NCBI RefSeq assembly: GCF_000482545.1
Contig: NZ_KI519455.1
Coordinates: 1,239,247 to 1,303,246 of the forward strand
Direction of reading: 5' to 3'
Length of the DNA: 64,000 nucleotides
Source: Arthrobacter sp. 35W
GTDB lineage: Bacteria > Actinomycetota > Actinomycetes > Actinomycetales > Micrococcaceae
This document shows positions 49,928 to 59,670 of this stretch, piece after piece. The number at the start of each line of letters is the position of its first letter. The first letter of the stretch is position 1. The notes under the pieces were generated by a model that worked only from the letters and a program-made list of their open reading frames with translations, was not told where the DNA came from and did no database searches. The position numbers and the translations under genes were made by a program.

Positions 49928-52084
49928 GTGAACCCGACAGCTACCTTGGTGAACGCCTTGTCAGATCCTAATTCAGCAACACTCGACTGGACGCCCGAAG
50001 ACCAGCGCGCGGTGGACACCGCACGGGTTCTGGCCGCAGATGCGGTCGAGAAGGTCGGCAACGGCCACCCCGGTACGGCCATGAGCCTGGCCCCTGCCGC
50101 ATATCTGCTCTTCCAGAAGCTGATGCGCCACGACCCCCGCAACCCGGATTGGCTGGGCCGCGACCGGTTCATCCTTTCCCCCGGCCACTCCTCGCTGACG
50201 CTGTACATCCAGCTGTTCCTCTCCGGCTACGGCCTGGAGCTGGAGGACCTGCAGGCGCTGCGCACCTGGGGCTCGCTGACCCCCGGCCACCCGGAGTACA
50301 AGCACACCAAGGGTGTCGAGATCACCACCGGCCCGCTGGGCCAGGGCCTGGCCTCCTCCGTGGGCTTCGCCTACTCCCAGCGCCGGATGCGCGGCCTGTT
50401 CGACGCCGATGCTCCCGCCGGCGAAAGCCCGTTTGACCACACCATCTGGGTCATCGCCTCCGACGGCGACATCCAGGAGGGCGTCACCTCCGAGGCCTCC
50501 TCCCTGGCCGGCCACCAGGAACTGGGCAACCTCGTAGTGGTCTACGACGAGAACCACATCTCCATCGAAGATGACACCGACATCGCCTTCACCGAAGACG
50601 TCCTCGGCCGCTACGAGTCCTATGGCTGGCACACCCAGCGCGTGGACTGGACCAAGACCGGCGATTACGTCGAAGACGTCGCCGAGCTGTACACGGCGCT
50701 GCTGAAGGCCAAGGCCGAGACCTCCAAGCCCTCGATCATCTCGCTGCGCACCATCATCGGCTACCCGGCCCCCAAGAAGCAGAACACCGGCAAGATCCAC
50801 GGTTCAGCGCTCGGTGCCGACGAAGTCGCAGGCCTGAAGGAGGTCTTGGGCTTCGACCCCGCCAAGTCCTTCGAAGTTGACCCGGCCGTTCTGGCCCACG
50901 CCCGCTCCGTCGTCGACCGCGGTGCCGACGCGCGCAGCGCATGGGACGAGTCCTTCACCGCCTGGCAGTCGGCCAACCCCGAGGGTGCCGCCCTGCTGGA
51001 GCGGATCGAAGCCAAGAAGCTTCCGGCCGGACTCGATGCCGCCCTGCCCTCCTTCGAAGCGGGCAAGGACGTCTCCACCCGTGCCGCCTCCGGCAAGGTC
51101 CTCAATGCGATCGGCCCGGTTCTGCCGGAGCTGTGGGGCGGCTCCTGCGACCTCGCGGAGTCCAACAACACCACGATCGAGGGTTCGCCGTCGTTCATTC
51201 CGGCCTCCCGCTCCACGGAATCGTGGAAGGGCAACCCGTACGGCCGTGTGCTGCACTTCGGCATCCGTGAGCACGCCGCGGCCTCCATCGTGAACGGCAT
51301 CCACCTGGCCGGCCCGACCCGGGCGTTCTCCGGCACGTTCATGATCTTCTCCGACTACCAGCGCCCGGCGATCCGCCTCTCCGCCTTGATGGGCGTTCCG
51401 TCCATCTATGTGTGGTCGCACGACTCCATCGGCCTGGGCGAAGACGGCCCCACCCACCAGCCGGTGGAGCAGCTCTCCTCGCTGCGCGCCATCCCGGGTC
51501 TGGACGTGGTCCGCCCCGGCGATGCCAACGAGGTGCCCCAGGCGTGGAAGCAGATCCTGGAGAACACCTCCAACCCGGCCGGCATCGTGCTGACCCGCCA
51601 GAACATCCCCACGTACGCCCGGTCCGAGGGTGCCGCCACGGCGGAGCTCTTCGGCTCCGCCGCCGGTGTGGCCAAGGGCGGCTACGTGCTGGCCGAGTCC
51701 ACCGCCGACGGTGCCATCGTTGCACCGCAGGTGTTGCTGATCGCCACCGGTTCCGAGGTCCAGCTGGCCGTCGAGGCCCGCGAGGCCCTGCAGGCCGAGG
51801 GCATCGCCACCCGCGTCATCTCGATGCCGTGCGTGGAGTGGTTCAACGCCCAGTCCGCCGAGTACAAGGAATCCGTCCTCCCGGCCGCCGTCAAGGCCCG
51901 CGTCTCCGTTGAGGCCGGCCTGGCCCTGGGCTGGCGCGAGTTCGTCGGCGACGCCGGCCGTTCCATCTCCCTGGAGCACTTCGGCGCCTCGGCAGACTAC
52001 AAGCGCCTCTTCCAGGAGTTCGGCATCACCACCGAGGCCGTCACGGCCGCGGCCAAGGATTCCCTCTCCGCCGCAGGCAACTAA
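49928..52084 (+). CDS. tkt: transketolase
   Basis: This 718-residue thiamine diphosphate enzyme exchanges two-carbon units between sugar phosphates. Landmarks are the ThDP motif around IWVIASDGDIQEGVTSEA (residues about 173-190), GNGHPG with substrate His near 41, and the C-terminal HDSIGLGEDGPTHQPVEQL near 497. It starts at a GTG whose first codons resemble those of hxlB. It heads the RuMP regeneration operon tkt-tal-rpe-rpiB-fba. Confidence 0.95.
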   Translation: MNPTATLVNALSDPNSATLDWTPEDQRAVDTARVLAADAVEKVGNGHPGTAMSLAPAAYLLFQKLMRHDPRNPDWLGRDRFILSPGHSSLTLYIQLFLSGYGLELEDLQALRTWGSLTPGHPEYKHTKGVEITTGPLGQGLASSVGFAYSQRRMRGLFDADAPAGESPFDHTIWVIASDGDIQEGVTSEASSLAGHQELGNLVVVYDENHISIEDDTDIAFTEDVLGRYESYGWHTQRVDWTKTGDYVEDVAELYTALLKAKAETSKPSIISLRTIIGYPAPKKQNTGKIHGSALGADEVAGLKEVLGFDPAKSFEVDPAVLAHARSVVDRGADARSAWDESFTAWQSANPEGAALLERIEAKKLPAGLDAALPSFEAGKDVSTRAASGKVLNAIGPVLPELWGGSCDLAESNNTTIEGSPSFIPASRSTESWKGNPYGRVLHFGIREHAAASIVNGIHLAGPTRAFSGTFMIFSDYQRPAIRLSALMGVPSIYVWSHDSIGLGEDGPTHQPVEQLSSLRAIPGLDVVRPGDANEVPQAWKQILENTSNPAGIVLTRQNIPTYARSEGAATAELFGSAAGVAKGGYVLAESTADGAIVAPQVLLIATGSEVQLAVEAREALQAEGIATRVISMPCVEWFNAQSAEYKESVLPAAVKARVSVEAGLALGWREFVGDAGRSISLEHFGASADYKRLFQEFGITTEAVTAAAKDSLSAAGN

Positions 52085-52185
52085 CCTCAACCCACTGCAC
52101 TGCGGCCGGCGCCGCGGGACGGCCCACGGCCGTCCCGCGGCATCGGCGCCAACCGTCATCATTTTCGTAGGAAGAAGCAGAAGCC

Positions 52186-53307
52186 ATGACCAACGCAACA
52201 CCCACCGCACAGCTTTCCGACGCCGGTGTCTCCATCTGGCTGGACGACCTCTCCCGTGAACGCCTCTCCAGCGGCAGCCTGCAGAGGCTCATCGACGAGA
52301 AGAACGTCGTCGGCGTCACCACCAACCCGTCCATCTTCCAGGCCGCGATCACCTCCGGCACGGACTACGACGCGAAGATCGCCGACCTTGCCGCGCAGGG
52401 TGCCAGCCTCGAGGAGACGATCTTCGAGATCACCACCGCCGACGTCGCCGACGCTTGCGACCTCTTCGCCTCCATCGCCAAGTCCACCAACGGTGTCGAC
52501 GGCCGCGTCTCCATCGAGGTGGACCCCCGCAAAGCCTGGGACACCAAGGGCACCATCGCCGAGGCCAAGCAGCTCTACAAGAAGGTCAACAAGGACAATG
52601 TCCACATCAAGATCCCTGCGACCCTGGAAGGCCTGGCTGCCATCGCAGAAACCCTGGGCGAAGGCATCAGTGTCAATGTCACGCTGATCTTCTCGCTGGA
52701 GCGCTACCGGGCCGTCATCAACGCCTTCCAGACGGGTCTGAAACTGGCCAAGGACAACGGCCACGACCTCTCCACCATCCACTCGGTGGCATCGTTCTTC
52801 GTCTCCCGCGTGGACACCGAGATCGACAAGCGTCTGGACGCCATTGGCACCGATGAAGCCAAGGCTCTCAAGGGCAAGGCGGGCGTGGCCAACGCCCGCC
52901 TCGCCTACCAGGTCTATGAAGAGCTCTTCTCCACCGAGCGCTGGGCCGTGCTGGCCGCAGCCGGCGCCCGGCCGCAGCGTCCCCTGTGGGCCTCCACCGG
53001 TGTGAAGGATCCGGCCCTGCCGGACACCCTGTACGTGACCGGGCTGGCAGCTGCCGACGTCGTGAACACCATGCCGGAAAAGACGCTGGATGCCACCTTC
53101 GACCACGGCGTGGTCACCGGTGACACCATCACCGGCACCTACGCCGAGGCACGCGGCGTGCTCAACGCCCTGGAAGGAATCGGCGTCTCCTACGACGACG
53201 TCGTTGCACTTCTGGAATCCGAAGGCCTGGAGAAGTTCGTGGCCAGCTGGAAGGAACTGCTGGCCGACGTCGACGGCGCCCTTGCCGCTGCACGGAAGGC
53301 AGCCTGA
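52186..53307 (+). CDS. tal: transaldolase
   Basis: This 373-residue transaldolase transfers a dihydroxyacetone unit between sugar phosphates. The Schiff-base lysine is in [12 protein letters not shown] near residue 144, and [13 protein letters not shown] near residue 43 is the family signature. It is 101 bases after tkt. Length fits the actinobacterial type. Confidence 0.94.
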   Translation: MTNATPTAQLSDAGVSIWLDDLSRERLSSGSLQRLIDEKNVVGVTTNPSIFQAAITSGTDYDAKIADLAAQGASLEETIFEITTADVADACDLFASIAKSTNGVDGRVSIEVDPRKAWDTKGTIAEAKQLYKKVNKDNVHIKIPATLEGLAAIAETLGEGISVNVTLIFSLERYRAVINAFQTGLKLAKDNGHDLSTIHSVASFFVSRVDTEIDKRLDAIGTDEAKALKGKAGVANARLAYQVYEELFSTERWAVLAAAGARPQRPLWASTGVKDPALPDTLYVTGLAAADVVNTMPEKTLDATFDHGVVTGDTITGTYAEARGVLNALEGIGVSYDDVVALLESEGLEKFVASWKELLADVDGALAAARKAA

Positions 53308-53318
53308 CCCACCGAGCC

Positions 53319-53357
53319 CTCCCTGCTGCGGAGCCATCAATGCTTCGCAGCAGGGAG
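53319..53357 (+). terminator. hairpin between tal and rpe (first)
   Basis: CTCCCTGCTGCG and exact complement, 15-base loop, just after the tal stop. It may attenuate the operon. Confidence 0.55.
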
Positions 53358-53421
53358 CACCACCAAGGGTTTTCGCAAAGGACCACACCCTGTGGGTTCC
53401 GGTGCTGAATCCGCCATACGT

Positions 53422-53465
53422 CCCGGCTGCGTGGATACGACCTTGGGGGTCTCCACGCAGCCGGG
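53422..53465 (+). terminator. hairpin between tal and rpe (second)
   Basis: Perfect 14-bp arms CCCGGCTGCGTGGA and complement around 16 bases, 70 bases before the rpe start. Two hairpins here suggest a transcript boundary or RNA processing site inside the operon. Confidence 0.55.
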
Positions 53466-53535
53466 GTCACCGAGCAGCCGGCGCAGTTCCAGGCCCTGTT
53501 CCGCCAGATCCGACCGATACCGAAAGGCAGACACC

Positions 53536-54255
53536 ATGCCCAGTGTGCCCCCGAAGTGCTGCATCAACCCCAGCATCCTCTCGGCCGATTTCGTCAACCT
53601 CGAGGCCGAGCTGGCCCGCATCAGCAATGCCGATGCCGTGCATGTGGATGTCATGGACAACCACTTCGTGCCGAACCTGACCATCGGCCTGCCCGTCGTG
53701 GAACGGCTGCAAAAGGTCAGCCCCGTGCCGTTGGACGCCCATCTGATGATTTCCAATGTGGACCGCTGGGCGCCGCAGTTCGCCGACGCCGGCCTGAGCT
53801 CGGTGACGTTCCACGTGGAGGCGTCCGAGGCCCCGATCAAGCTTGCCCGCGAACTTCGCGCCCGGGGGGCCAAGGCCGGCATGGCGCTGCGCCCGGCGAC
53901 CCCGGTGGAACCGTACCTGGACATGCTCTCCGAGCTGGACATGCTGTTGATCATGACGGTGGAGCCGGGCTTTGGCGGCCAGGCGTTCCTGGACGTCATG
54001 CTGCCCAAGATCCGCCGCGCCCGCGCTGCGGTCGATGGCTCCGGAGTGGACGTGGCCATCCAAGTCGACGGCGGGATCACTGAGGAAACCATCATCCGCG
54101 CAGCGGAGGCAGGCGCCAACGTGTTCGTGGCCGGATCGGCCGTGTATGGCAAGCCATCGCCCGCGGACGCCATCGAGTCGCTCCGGGCGAACAGCCAGCT
54201 CGCCTTCGCCCCGACGACACTGCAGTTCAATGACATCGCACTCCAACAAGCCTGA
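53536..54255 (+). CDS. rpe: ribulose-phosphate 3-epimerase
   Basis: This 239-residue TIM barrel interconverts ribulose and xylulose 5-phosphates. Landmarks are [13 protein letters not shown] near residue 10, [16 protein letters not shown] near 36 (metal and catalytic Asp) and the [10 protein letters not shown] loop near 140, with the second Asp in QVDGGI. The ATG at 53536 follows GAAAGG. Confidence 0.94.
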   Translation: MPSVPPKCCINPSILSADFVNLEAELARISNADAVHVDVMDNHFVPNLTIGLPVVERLQKVSPVPLDAHLMISNVDRWAPQFADAGLSSVTFHVEASEAPIKLARELRARGAKAGMALRPATPVEPYLDMLSELDMLLIMTVEPGFGGQAFLDVMLPKIRRARAAVDGSGVDVAIQVDGGITEETIIRAAEAGANVFVAGSAVYGKPSPADAIESLRANSQLAFAPTTLQFNDIALQQA

Positions 54256-54265
54256 AGGACCACTC

Positions 54266-54739
54266 ATGCGCGTTCACATTGCCACCGACCATGCCGGCCT
54301 CGAGCTCAGCGCCCACCTCATCACCGCGCTGAGCGCCAAGGGCTACGAGATGGTCGACCACGGGCCCACCGAGTACGACGCCGAGGACGACTACCCGAGC
54401 TTCTGCATCAACGCCGCATCCGCCGTCGTGGCTGACCAGGCCGCCGGTGTGGATGCGCTGGGCATCGTGCTGGGCGGCTCCGGCAACGGCGAGCAGATCG
54501 CCGCGAACAAGGTGGTTGGCGTCCGTGCAGCCCTGGCCTGGAACCTGAGCACCGCCACCCTGGCCCGCGAGCACAACGATGCGAACGTGGTGGCCGTGGG
54601 CGGGCGCCAGCACAGCGTGGAGGAGGCCACCGAAATCATCGAGGCCTTCCTGGCCGAGCCCTTCAGCAACGCCGAGCGCCACGAGCGCCGCATTGGCAAG
54701 ATCGCCACGTACGAAACCACCGGCGAGGTCGCCGGATAG
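54266..54739 (+). CDS. rpiB: ribose-5-phosphate isomerase B
   Basis: This 157-residue protein is of the RpiB/LacAB family: HIATDHAGLEL at the N-terminus and GIVLGGSGNGEQIAANKV near residue 67. The residue where E. coli RpiB has its catalytic Cys is Ser here (GGSGNG), as in the Mycobacterium-type enzymes that use a Glu. It isomerises ribose and ribulose 5-phosphates. It follows rpe by 10 bases. Confidence 0.92.
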   Translation: MRVHIATDHAGLELSAHLITALSAKGYEMVDHGPTEYDAEDDYPSFCINAASAVVADQAAGVDALGIVLGGSGNGEQIAANKVVGVRAALAWNLSTATLAREHNDANVVAVGGRQHSVEEATEIIEAFLAEPFSNAERHERRIGKIATYETTGEVAG

Positions 54740-54843
54740 CCTGGCGCTCCACCAACGGCGTCGGCACGGCCGCCGCCGCAGAGCCACCTACGGTCAAAAC
54801 CCGTGCCTTATTAACACTATTAACTATTAACACTGCGAAGAAG

Positions 54844-54880
54844 CCGCCTACCCGTTGGGTGAAACCCAACGGGTAGGCGG
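54844..54880 (+). terminator. hairpin between rpiB and fba
   Basis: Perfect 17-bp stem CCGCCTACCCGTTGGGT with a GAA loop. It lies about 57 bases before the fba start and 105 after rpiB. It can reduce read-through into fba. Confidence 0.7.
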
Positions 54881-54936
54881 AGCATGCCCTGACCGGCTGG
54901 GAGGGGCCATGGACAAACCTCATACAAGGAGTCAGC

Positions 54937-55959
54937 GTGCCCATTGCAACCCCGGAAATCTATGCCGAGATGATCGACCGTGCCAAGGCCGGCGGCTTCG
55001 CCTACCCCGCGGTCAACGTCACCTCCTCCCAGACGCTGAGCGCTGCCCTGCGCGGGTTTGCCGATGCCGGGTCCGATGGCATCATCCAGGTCACCACGGG
55101 TGGGTCGGCCTACTGGTCCGGTTCCTCGGTGAAGAACATGGTCACCGGTTCCCTGGCGTTCGCGGCGTATGCCCGCGAGGTGGCCAAGCACTATGACATC
55201 AACGTGGCCCTGCACACGGACCACTGTCCCAAGGGCCACCTGGCCGACTTCGTCCTGCCCCTGCTGGCGGAGTCCGAGGCTGCGGTCAAGCGTGGTGAGA
55301 ACCCGATCTTCCAGTCGCACATGTGGGACGGTTCGGCCGAGACGCTGGAGGAGAACCTGCGCATCGCCCGCGAGATGCTGGACCGTGCCGCGGCGGCGAA
55401 GATCATCCTGGAGATCGAGATCGGCGCCGTGGGCGGCGAGGAGGATGGGGTGGAGAACGCGATCAACGACAAGCTGTACTCCACGGTGGCCGATGGCATG
55501 GCCACGGTTGAGGCCCTGGGTTCGGGGGAGAACGGCCGCTACATCACTGCGCTGACGTTCGGCAATGTGCATGGCGTGTACAAGCCGGGCAATGTGAAGC
55601 TGCGTCCGGAGATCCTCAAGGACATCCAGGCCCAGGTGAGTGCGAAGGTGGGCAAGGCGAACCCGTTCGACCTGGTCTTCCATGGCGGCTCGGGCTCGAC
55701 CGAGCAGGAGATCAAGGATGCGGTGTCCTATGGTGTGATCAAGATGAACATTGACACGGACACGCAGTACGCGTTCACCCGTCCGGTGGCCGGGCACATG
55801 CTGGCCAACTACGACGGCGTCCTGAAGGTCGACGGCGAGGTGGGCAACAAGAAGACGTACGACCCGCGCGTGTGGGGTGCCCTGGCCGAGGCCGGCATGG
55901 CGGCCCGTGTGGGTGTTGCGGCGCAGGAGCTCGGCTCCGCGGGCAAGACGTTCAAGTAA
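54937..55959 (+). CDS. fba: fructose-bisphosphate aldolase, class II
   Basis: This 340-residue zinc aldolase has HTDHCPKG near residue 94 (zinc His and catalytic Asp region), EIEIGAVGGEEDG near 164, FGNVHGVY near 208 and the GGSGS phosphate loop near 247. It starts at a GTG with AAGGAG before it. In the RuMP cycle it cleaves fructose 1,6-bisphosphate made by PfkA. Confidence 0.95.
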   Translation: MPIATPEIYAEMIDRAKAGGFAYPAVNVTSSQTLSAALRGFADAGSDGIIQVTTGGSAYWSGSSVKNMVTGSLAFAAYAREVAKHYDINVALHTDHCPKGHLADFVLPLLAESEAAVKRGENPIFQSHMWDGSAETLEENLRIAREMLDRAAAAKIILEIEIGAVGGEEDGVENAINDKLYSTVADGMATVEALGSGENGRYITALTFGNVHGVYKPGNVKLRPEILKDIQAQVSAKVGKANPFDLVFHGGSGSTEQEIKDAVSYGVIKMNIDTDTQYAFTRPVAGHMLANYDGVLKVDGEVGNKKTYDPRVWGALAEAGMAARVGVAAQELGSAGKTFK

Positions 55960-55970
55960 CCACGAGCGGC

Positions 55971-56130
55971 GGATGGGCCCACGCTTGCCAGGTTCCCGAA
56001 CAATCGCTGGCGCGATTCTCCGGGAACCTGGCAAGTGGATGGGCCCACGCTTGCCAGGTTCCCGAACAATCGCTGGCGCGATTCTCCGGGAACCTGGCAA
56101 GTGGATGGGCCCACAGCTGCGAGGGGCCCG
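55971..56130. repeat. 66-bp tandem repeat with internal palindromes
   Basis: Two exact 66-base units begin at 55971 and 56037, and a third partial unit begins at 56103. Each unit contains CTTGCCAGGTTCCCG and, 21 bases later, its near complement, so each can form a hairpin with GATGGGCCCA between hairpins. The array lies between convergent fba and pfkA and probably works as a bidirectional terminator. Confidence 0.85.
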
Positions 56131-56173
56131 CGGCTGGGGACTTGCGGTCGGACGGGCCGGCAAGTGAGGCCGG

Positions 56174-57199
56174 TCAGCCGAAGAGGATGGCGGCCTCGTC
56201 GTAGCGGTGCTGGGGGACGGTTTTGAGGTTGCCCAGGGCCTCTTCGAAGGGGACGTGTTCGATCTCGGTGCCGTTCAGGGAGACCATGGTGCCCCAGCGC
56301 TGTTCCACGACGGAGTCGATGGCGGCCATGCCCAGGCGGGTGGCCAGGACGCGGTCGAAGGCGCTGGGCACGCCGCCGCGCTGGATGTGGCCCAGCACCG
56401 TGGCGCGGGTTTCGATGCCGGTCATGGCCTCGATCTGCGGGGCGAGCTGTTCGCCGATGCCGCCCAGGCGGGGGCGGCCGAAGGCGTCCAGGCCGCGTTC
56501 GGAGTGCGGGGAGTCCTGGTGGTCCGGGACGAAGCCCTCGGCGACGACGACCAGGGGTGCGCGGCCGCGTTCGTGGGCCTCGTTGACCCAGGTGGCGATC
56601 TGTTCCAGGGAGGTGGCCTGTTCGGGGATCAGGATGGCGTGGGCGCCGGTGGCCATGCCGGCGTGCAGGGCGATCCAGCCGACGTGGCGGCCCATGACCT
56701 CGGCGACCATGCAGCGGTGGTGGGATTCGCCGGTGGTGCGCAGGCGGTCGATGGCCTCGGTGGCGATCTGCACGGCGGTGTCGAAGCCGAAGGTGTAGTC
56801 GGTGGCGTCCAGGTCGTTGTCCACGGTTTTGGGCACGCCGACGATGTTCAGGCCGGCGTCGGTGAGGCGGCGTGCGGCGGCCAGGGTGCCTTCGCCGCCG
56901 ATGGCGATGATGGCGTCGATGCCGAGGCGGTCCATGTGGGCCTTGATGACTTCGGGGCCGCCGTTGCCTTCGAAGGGGTTGGTGCGGGAGGTGCCCAGGA
57001 TGGTGCCGCCCTGTTTGGAGATGCCGCGGACGCTTTGGCGGGGCAGGTCCATGATGTCGCCCTCCACCACGCCGCGCCAGCCGTCGCGGAATCCGACGAA
57101 TTCCTGGCCGTAGACCTTGATGCCCTTCAAGACGGCGCCGCGGATGACGGCGTTGAGTCCGGGGCAGTCGCCGCCGCTGGTGAGAATTCCAAACTTCAT
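56174..57199 (-). CDS. pfkA: 6-phosphofructokinase
   Basis: This 341-residue enzyme phosphorylates fructose 6-phosphate. The N-terminal GILTSGGDCPGLNAV, IAIGGEGT (near 98) and VPKTVDNDL (near 122) motifs place it in the actinobacterial group III. Gly rather than Asp in GGEGT argues for ATP and against pyrophosphate as donor, while the Lys in PKTVDND is the mixed-substrate type; biochemical donor is thus probably ATP. It starts at 57199. Confidence 0.92.
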   Translation of the reverse strand: MKFGILTSGGDCPGLNAVIRGAVLKGIKVYGQEFVGFRDGWRGVVEGDIMDLPRQSVRGISKQGGTILGTSRTNPFEGNGGPEVIKAHMDRLGIDAIIAIGGEGTLAAARRLTDAGLNIVGVPKTVDNDLDATDYTFGFDTAVQIATEAIDRLRTTGESHHRCMVAEVMGRHVGWIALHAGMATGAHAILIPEQATSLEQIATWVNEAHERGRAPLVVVAEGFVPDHQDSPHSERGLDAFGRPRLGGIGEQLAPQIEAMTGIETRATVLGHIQRGGVPSAFDRVLATRLGMAAIDSVVEQRWGTMVSLNGTEIEHVPFEEALGNLKTVPQHRYDEAAILFG

Positions 57200-57297
57200 G
57201 TGTCGGCTCGAATCGTCGAAAGAGGGGTGGTGGGTTCGGCGCGGGTGGGGCTCGACGCCACGGCAGGATGCGTGCCGGACGGGCCCACCCATGCCCG

Positions 57298-57339
57298 CAA
57301 CCTGTCAGGCCCGGGGTCCACCCCGGGCCTGACAGGTTG
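57298..57339 (-). terminator. terminator after DUF861 cupin gene
   Basis: Perfect 20-bp stem beginning CAACCTGTCAGG with a two-base loop, 13 bases past the cupin stop on the minus strand. It lies about 98 bases upstream of pfkA, separating the two genes. Confidence 0.75.
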
Positions 57340-57352
57340 AGCGCATTCGTGG

Positions 57353-57715
57353 CTAGGCAGCGAAGATCACGAAGAACTTCCTGATCCGTTCCTGGATCTC
57401 CCAGGTTCCCTGCCACCCGATGGGGAAGAAGCCGGCGGTTCCAGCCTCCAGAGTGACAGGCTTGCCGCCGTCTTCGGTGACCACCATGCGGCCCTCAAGC
57501 ACGTGGATCACCTCGCCGCGCTCCAAAAACTCCCACCGGGAGAGGCCGGGTTCGGCCTCCCAGACTCCGGAGAGGATGCGGGAGTCGTCGCTGGTGAAGG
57601 GTATGGAGATCCGCGTTTGAATCTCCTCGCCCAGTACTTCGGCGAGGGGAGGGCCGAGCAGGGATTCGTCTAGCTTGCCCTCGAAGAGTTCGGTGGGCTG
57701 GAAGGTTTTACTCAT
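57353..57715 (-). CDS. DUF861-type cupin
   Basis: This 120-residue cupin_3 protein (SRWEFLERGEVIHVLEGRMV then AGFFPIGWQGTWEI near residue 90) is related to the EutQ/ureidoglycine aminohydrolase group. It is a different subfamily from the other cupins of the window. It lies 87 bases after the long-form gap gene on the same strand. The substrate is not known. Confidence 0.72.
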   Translation of the reverse strand: MSKTFQPTELFEGKLDESLLGPPLAEVLGEEIQTRISIPFTSDDSRILSGVWEAEPGLSRWEFLERGEVIHVLEGRMVVTEDGGKPVTLEAGTAGFFPIGWQGTWEIQERIRKFFVIFAA

Positions 57716-57802
57716 TGGATGTACCTTTCTTCGGCTGCCCGCCGGCAAGGTCGCCGGCGGGCTGGTGGTGATGGCCGCGGCTCGACTAAGCAGCGGTTGG
57801 AC

Positions 57803-59290
57803 TTATCCCAGGGAGGCAAGCACCGACATCGCCTCTTCGACGACATTCGTGGCGGGGAAGGACGGCCGTTTCACGTTGGCCATCTCTTCCATGACACGGA
57901 CCACCTGGCAGCTGTAGCCAAACTCGTTGTCGTACCAGACGTAGAGGACCAGCTGGGTGTCATTGGAAATGGTGGCGAGGGCGTCAACGATGCCCGTTCG
58001 GCGTGAACCGACGAAGTCCGTGGAGACCACCTCGGGCGAATCGACGAAGTCGATCTGCCTGCGCAGATTCGAGTGCAGCGACATTTCGCGGAGGAAGTTG
58101 TTGACCTCGTCCCTGGTGGTTCCGCTGTGGAGGGTGAGGTTCAGGATGGCCAGTGAAACGTCAGGGGTGGGAACGCGGATGGAGCTGCCGCTGAGCTTGC
58201 CCAGCAATTCGGGCAGCGCCTTGGCCACTGCCTTCGCGGCCCCGGTCTCGGTGATGACCATGTTCAGTGCTGCGGAGCGGCCGCGCCGGTCGCCCTGGTG
58301 GAAGTTGTCGGTCAGGTTCTGGTCATTGGTGAAGGAATGGACGGTCTCCACGTGGCCGTGGACCAGGCCGAACCTGTCATTGATGGCTTTCAGCACCGGG
58401 GTGATGGCGTTCGTGGTGCAGGACGCTGCGGAAATGATCCGGTCCGCGCTGGTGATGTCGCCGTGGTTGATGCCGTGCACAATGTTCTTCAACTCGCCCT
58501 TGCCGGGTGCCGTCAGCAGCACCCGGGCCACGCCCTTGCTCAACAGGTGCTGGGAGAGGCCCTCCTCGTCACGCCACTTGCCCGTGTTGTCCACCACGAG
58601 GGCGTCCTTGATGCCGTAGGCCGTGTAGTCGATGGTGGCGGGGTTGTCCGAATAGATGACCTGGATCTGGACGCCGTTGGCCGTGATGGTGTTGGCGTGC
58701 TGGTCCACCTTGATGGTGCCTTCGAAGGGGCCGTGCACCGAGTCGCGGCGCAGGAGGCTGGCACGTTTGGTGAGGTCGTTCTCGGATCCGCGCCGGACCA
58801 CGATGGCGCGCAGCCGAAGGTCCTGCCCGCCGCCTGTCTTTTCGACCAGGAGGCGGGCCAGGAGCCGGCCGATCCTGCCGAAACCGTAGAGCACGACGTC
58901 GGTGCTGGCGCGGCCATCGCCGCCGCGCTTACCCACGAGCTCGGCGAGTTCCGCGCGGAGGAATTGCTCCAAGGTGGCGTTGCCGTCCCTTTCCTTGAAT
59001 TTTTGGTTCAGGACGGCGATGTCGATTGCGGCCGGACCGAGTTGCAGCCGAGCCAAGGTGTCCAGCAGCGGGGCAGTCTCCTCCAGAAGCAGCTCGTCCA
59101 TGCTGACGCGGCGGGCAAAGCGGTGCGCCTTCAGGATGCCCATGGGGGACTTGCTGACCAGGTTGCGTCCGTGGATGGAGATGACCACGTTGTTTTCACG
59201 GAACAGCCGGCCGATCACCGGAATCATGGCTTCAGCGAGGGCCTCGCGGCCCATCCACGTAGCGAGACAAGAATCTGGGGTTTGTTGCAT
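57803..59290 (-). CDS. glyceraldehyde-3-phosphate dehydrogenase, long form
   Basis: This 495-residue enzyme has an N-terminal extension of about 125 residues before the nucleotide fold (YGFGRIGRLLARLL). The catalytic motif ASCTTN lies near residue 300 and WYDNEFGYS near 465. Length and extension match actinobacterial GapB/GapX-type enzymes, often NADP-preferring and gluconeogenic. In this cluster it may link RuMP-derived triose phosphate with lower glycolysis. The start at 59290 has GGAAAGG. Confidence 0.88.
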   Translation of the reverse strand: MQQTPDSCLATWMGREALAEAMIPVIGRLFRENNVVISIHGRNLVSKSPMGILKAHRFARRVSMDELLLEETAPLLDTLARLQLGPAAIDIAVLNQKFKERDGNATLEQFLRAELAELVGKRGGDGRASTDVVLYGFGRIGRLLARLLVEKTGGGQDLRLRAIVVRRGSENDLTKRASLLRRDSVHGPFEGTIKVDQHANTITANGVQIQVIYSDNPATIDYTAYGIKDALVVDNTGKWRDEEGLSQHLLSKGVARVLLTAPGKGELKNIVHGINHGDITSADRIISAASCTTNAITPVLKAINDRFGLVHGHVETVHSFTNDQNLTDNFHQGDRRGRSAALNMVITETGAAKAVAKALPELLGKLSGSSIRVPTPDVSLAILNLTLHSGTTRDEVNNFLREMSLHSNLRRQIDFVDSPEVVSTDFVGSRRTGIVDALATISNDTQLVLYVWYDNEFGYSCQVVRVMEEMANVKRPSFPATNVVEEAMSVLASLG

Positions 59291-59483
59291 CGGACTGCCT
59301 TTCCAAAACGAGGTGAGCATGGCATCCATCCTCCTGCCCCTTTTGGATAGGGGGAACGCTAATTCAGGATGGTTGTGGCTACCCATTTGAATAGGCTGCT
59401 GCGTGGGTGGTCCCGAATGCGGGCACTTAAGCATGGGTGTGCATCGTTTCTTGCGCTGCTGCGGTGGCCTCGGTTCACCTGAT

Positions 59484-59509
59484 TAGGACATCGCCAACGC
59501 GGTGTCCTA
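59484..59509. promoter_or_regulatory. operator-like inverted repeat between gap and HAD genes
   Basis: TAGGACATCGC pairs with GCGGTGTCCTA (10 of 11) around 4 bases, in the divergent region between gap and the HAD phosphatase. It is a candidate regulator site, possibly for the IclR protein encoded downstream. Nothing else was recognised in 59291-59670. Confidence 0.5.
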
Positions 59510-59670
59510 GGGTGTCACCAACATGAACGTCGGCACAGACGCTCCGCCCGGCACACCAAAGCGCCACCACATGGCGCCAGGGGGTGGCCCGTCTCCTGCT
59601 GGCTCCGACGAAGGCACGGTTTCCACAAAAATGCGGACCGGCCAGCACGACCAGCGAAGGTGGGATATCG

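Noticed and set aside
55971..56130. Possible CRISPR array
   Set aside because: The units are contiguous 66-base repeats with no distinct spacers, no cas genes are near, and each unit is itself palindromic.
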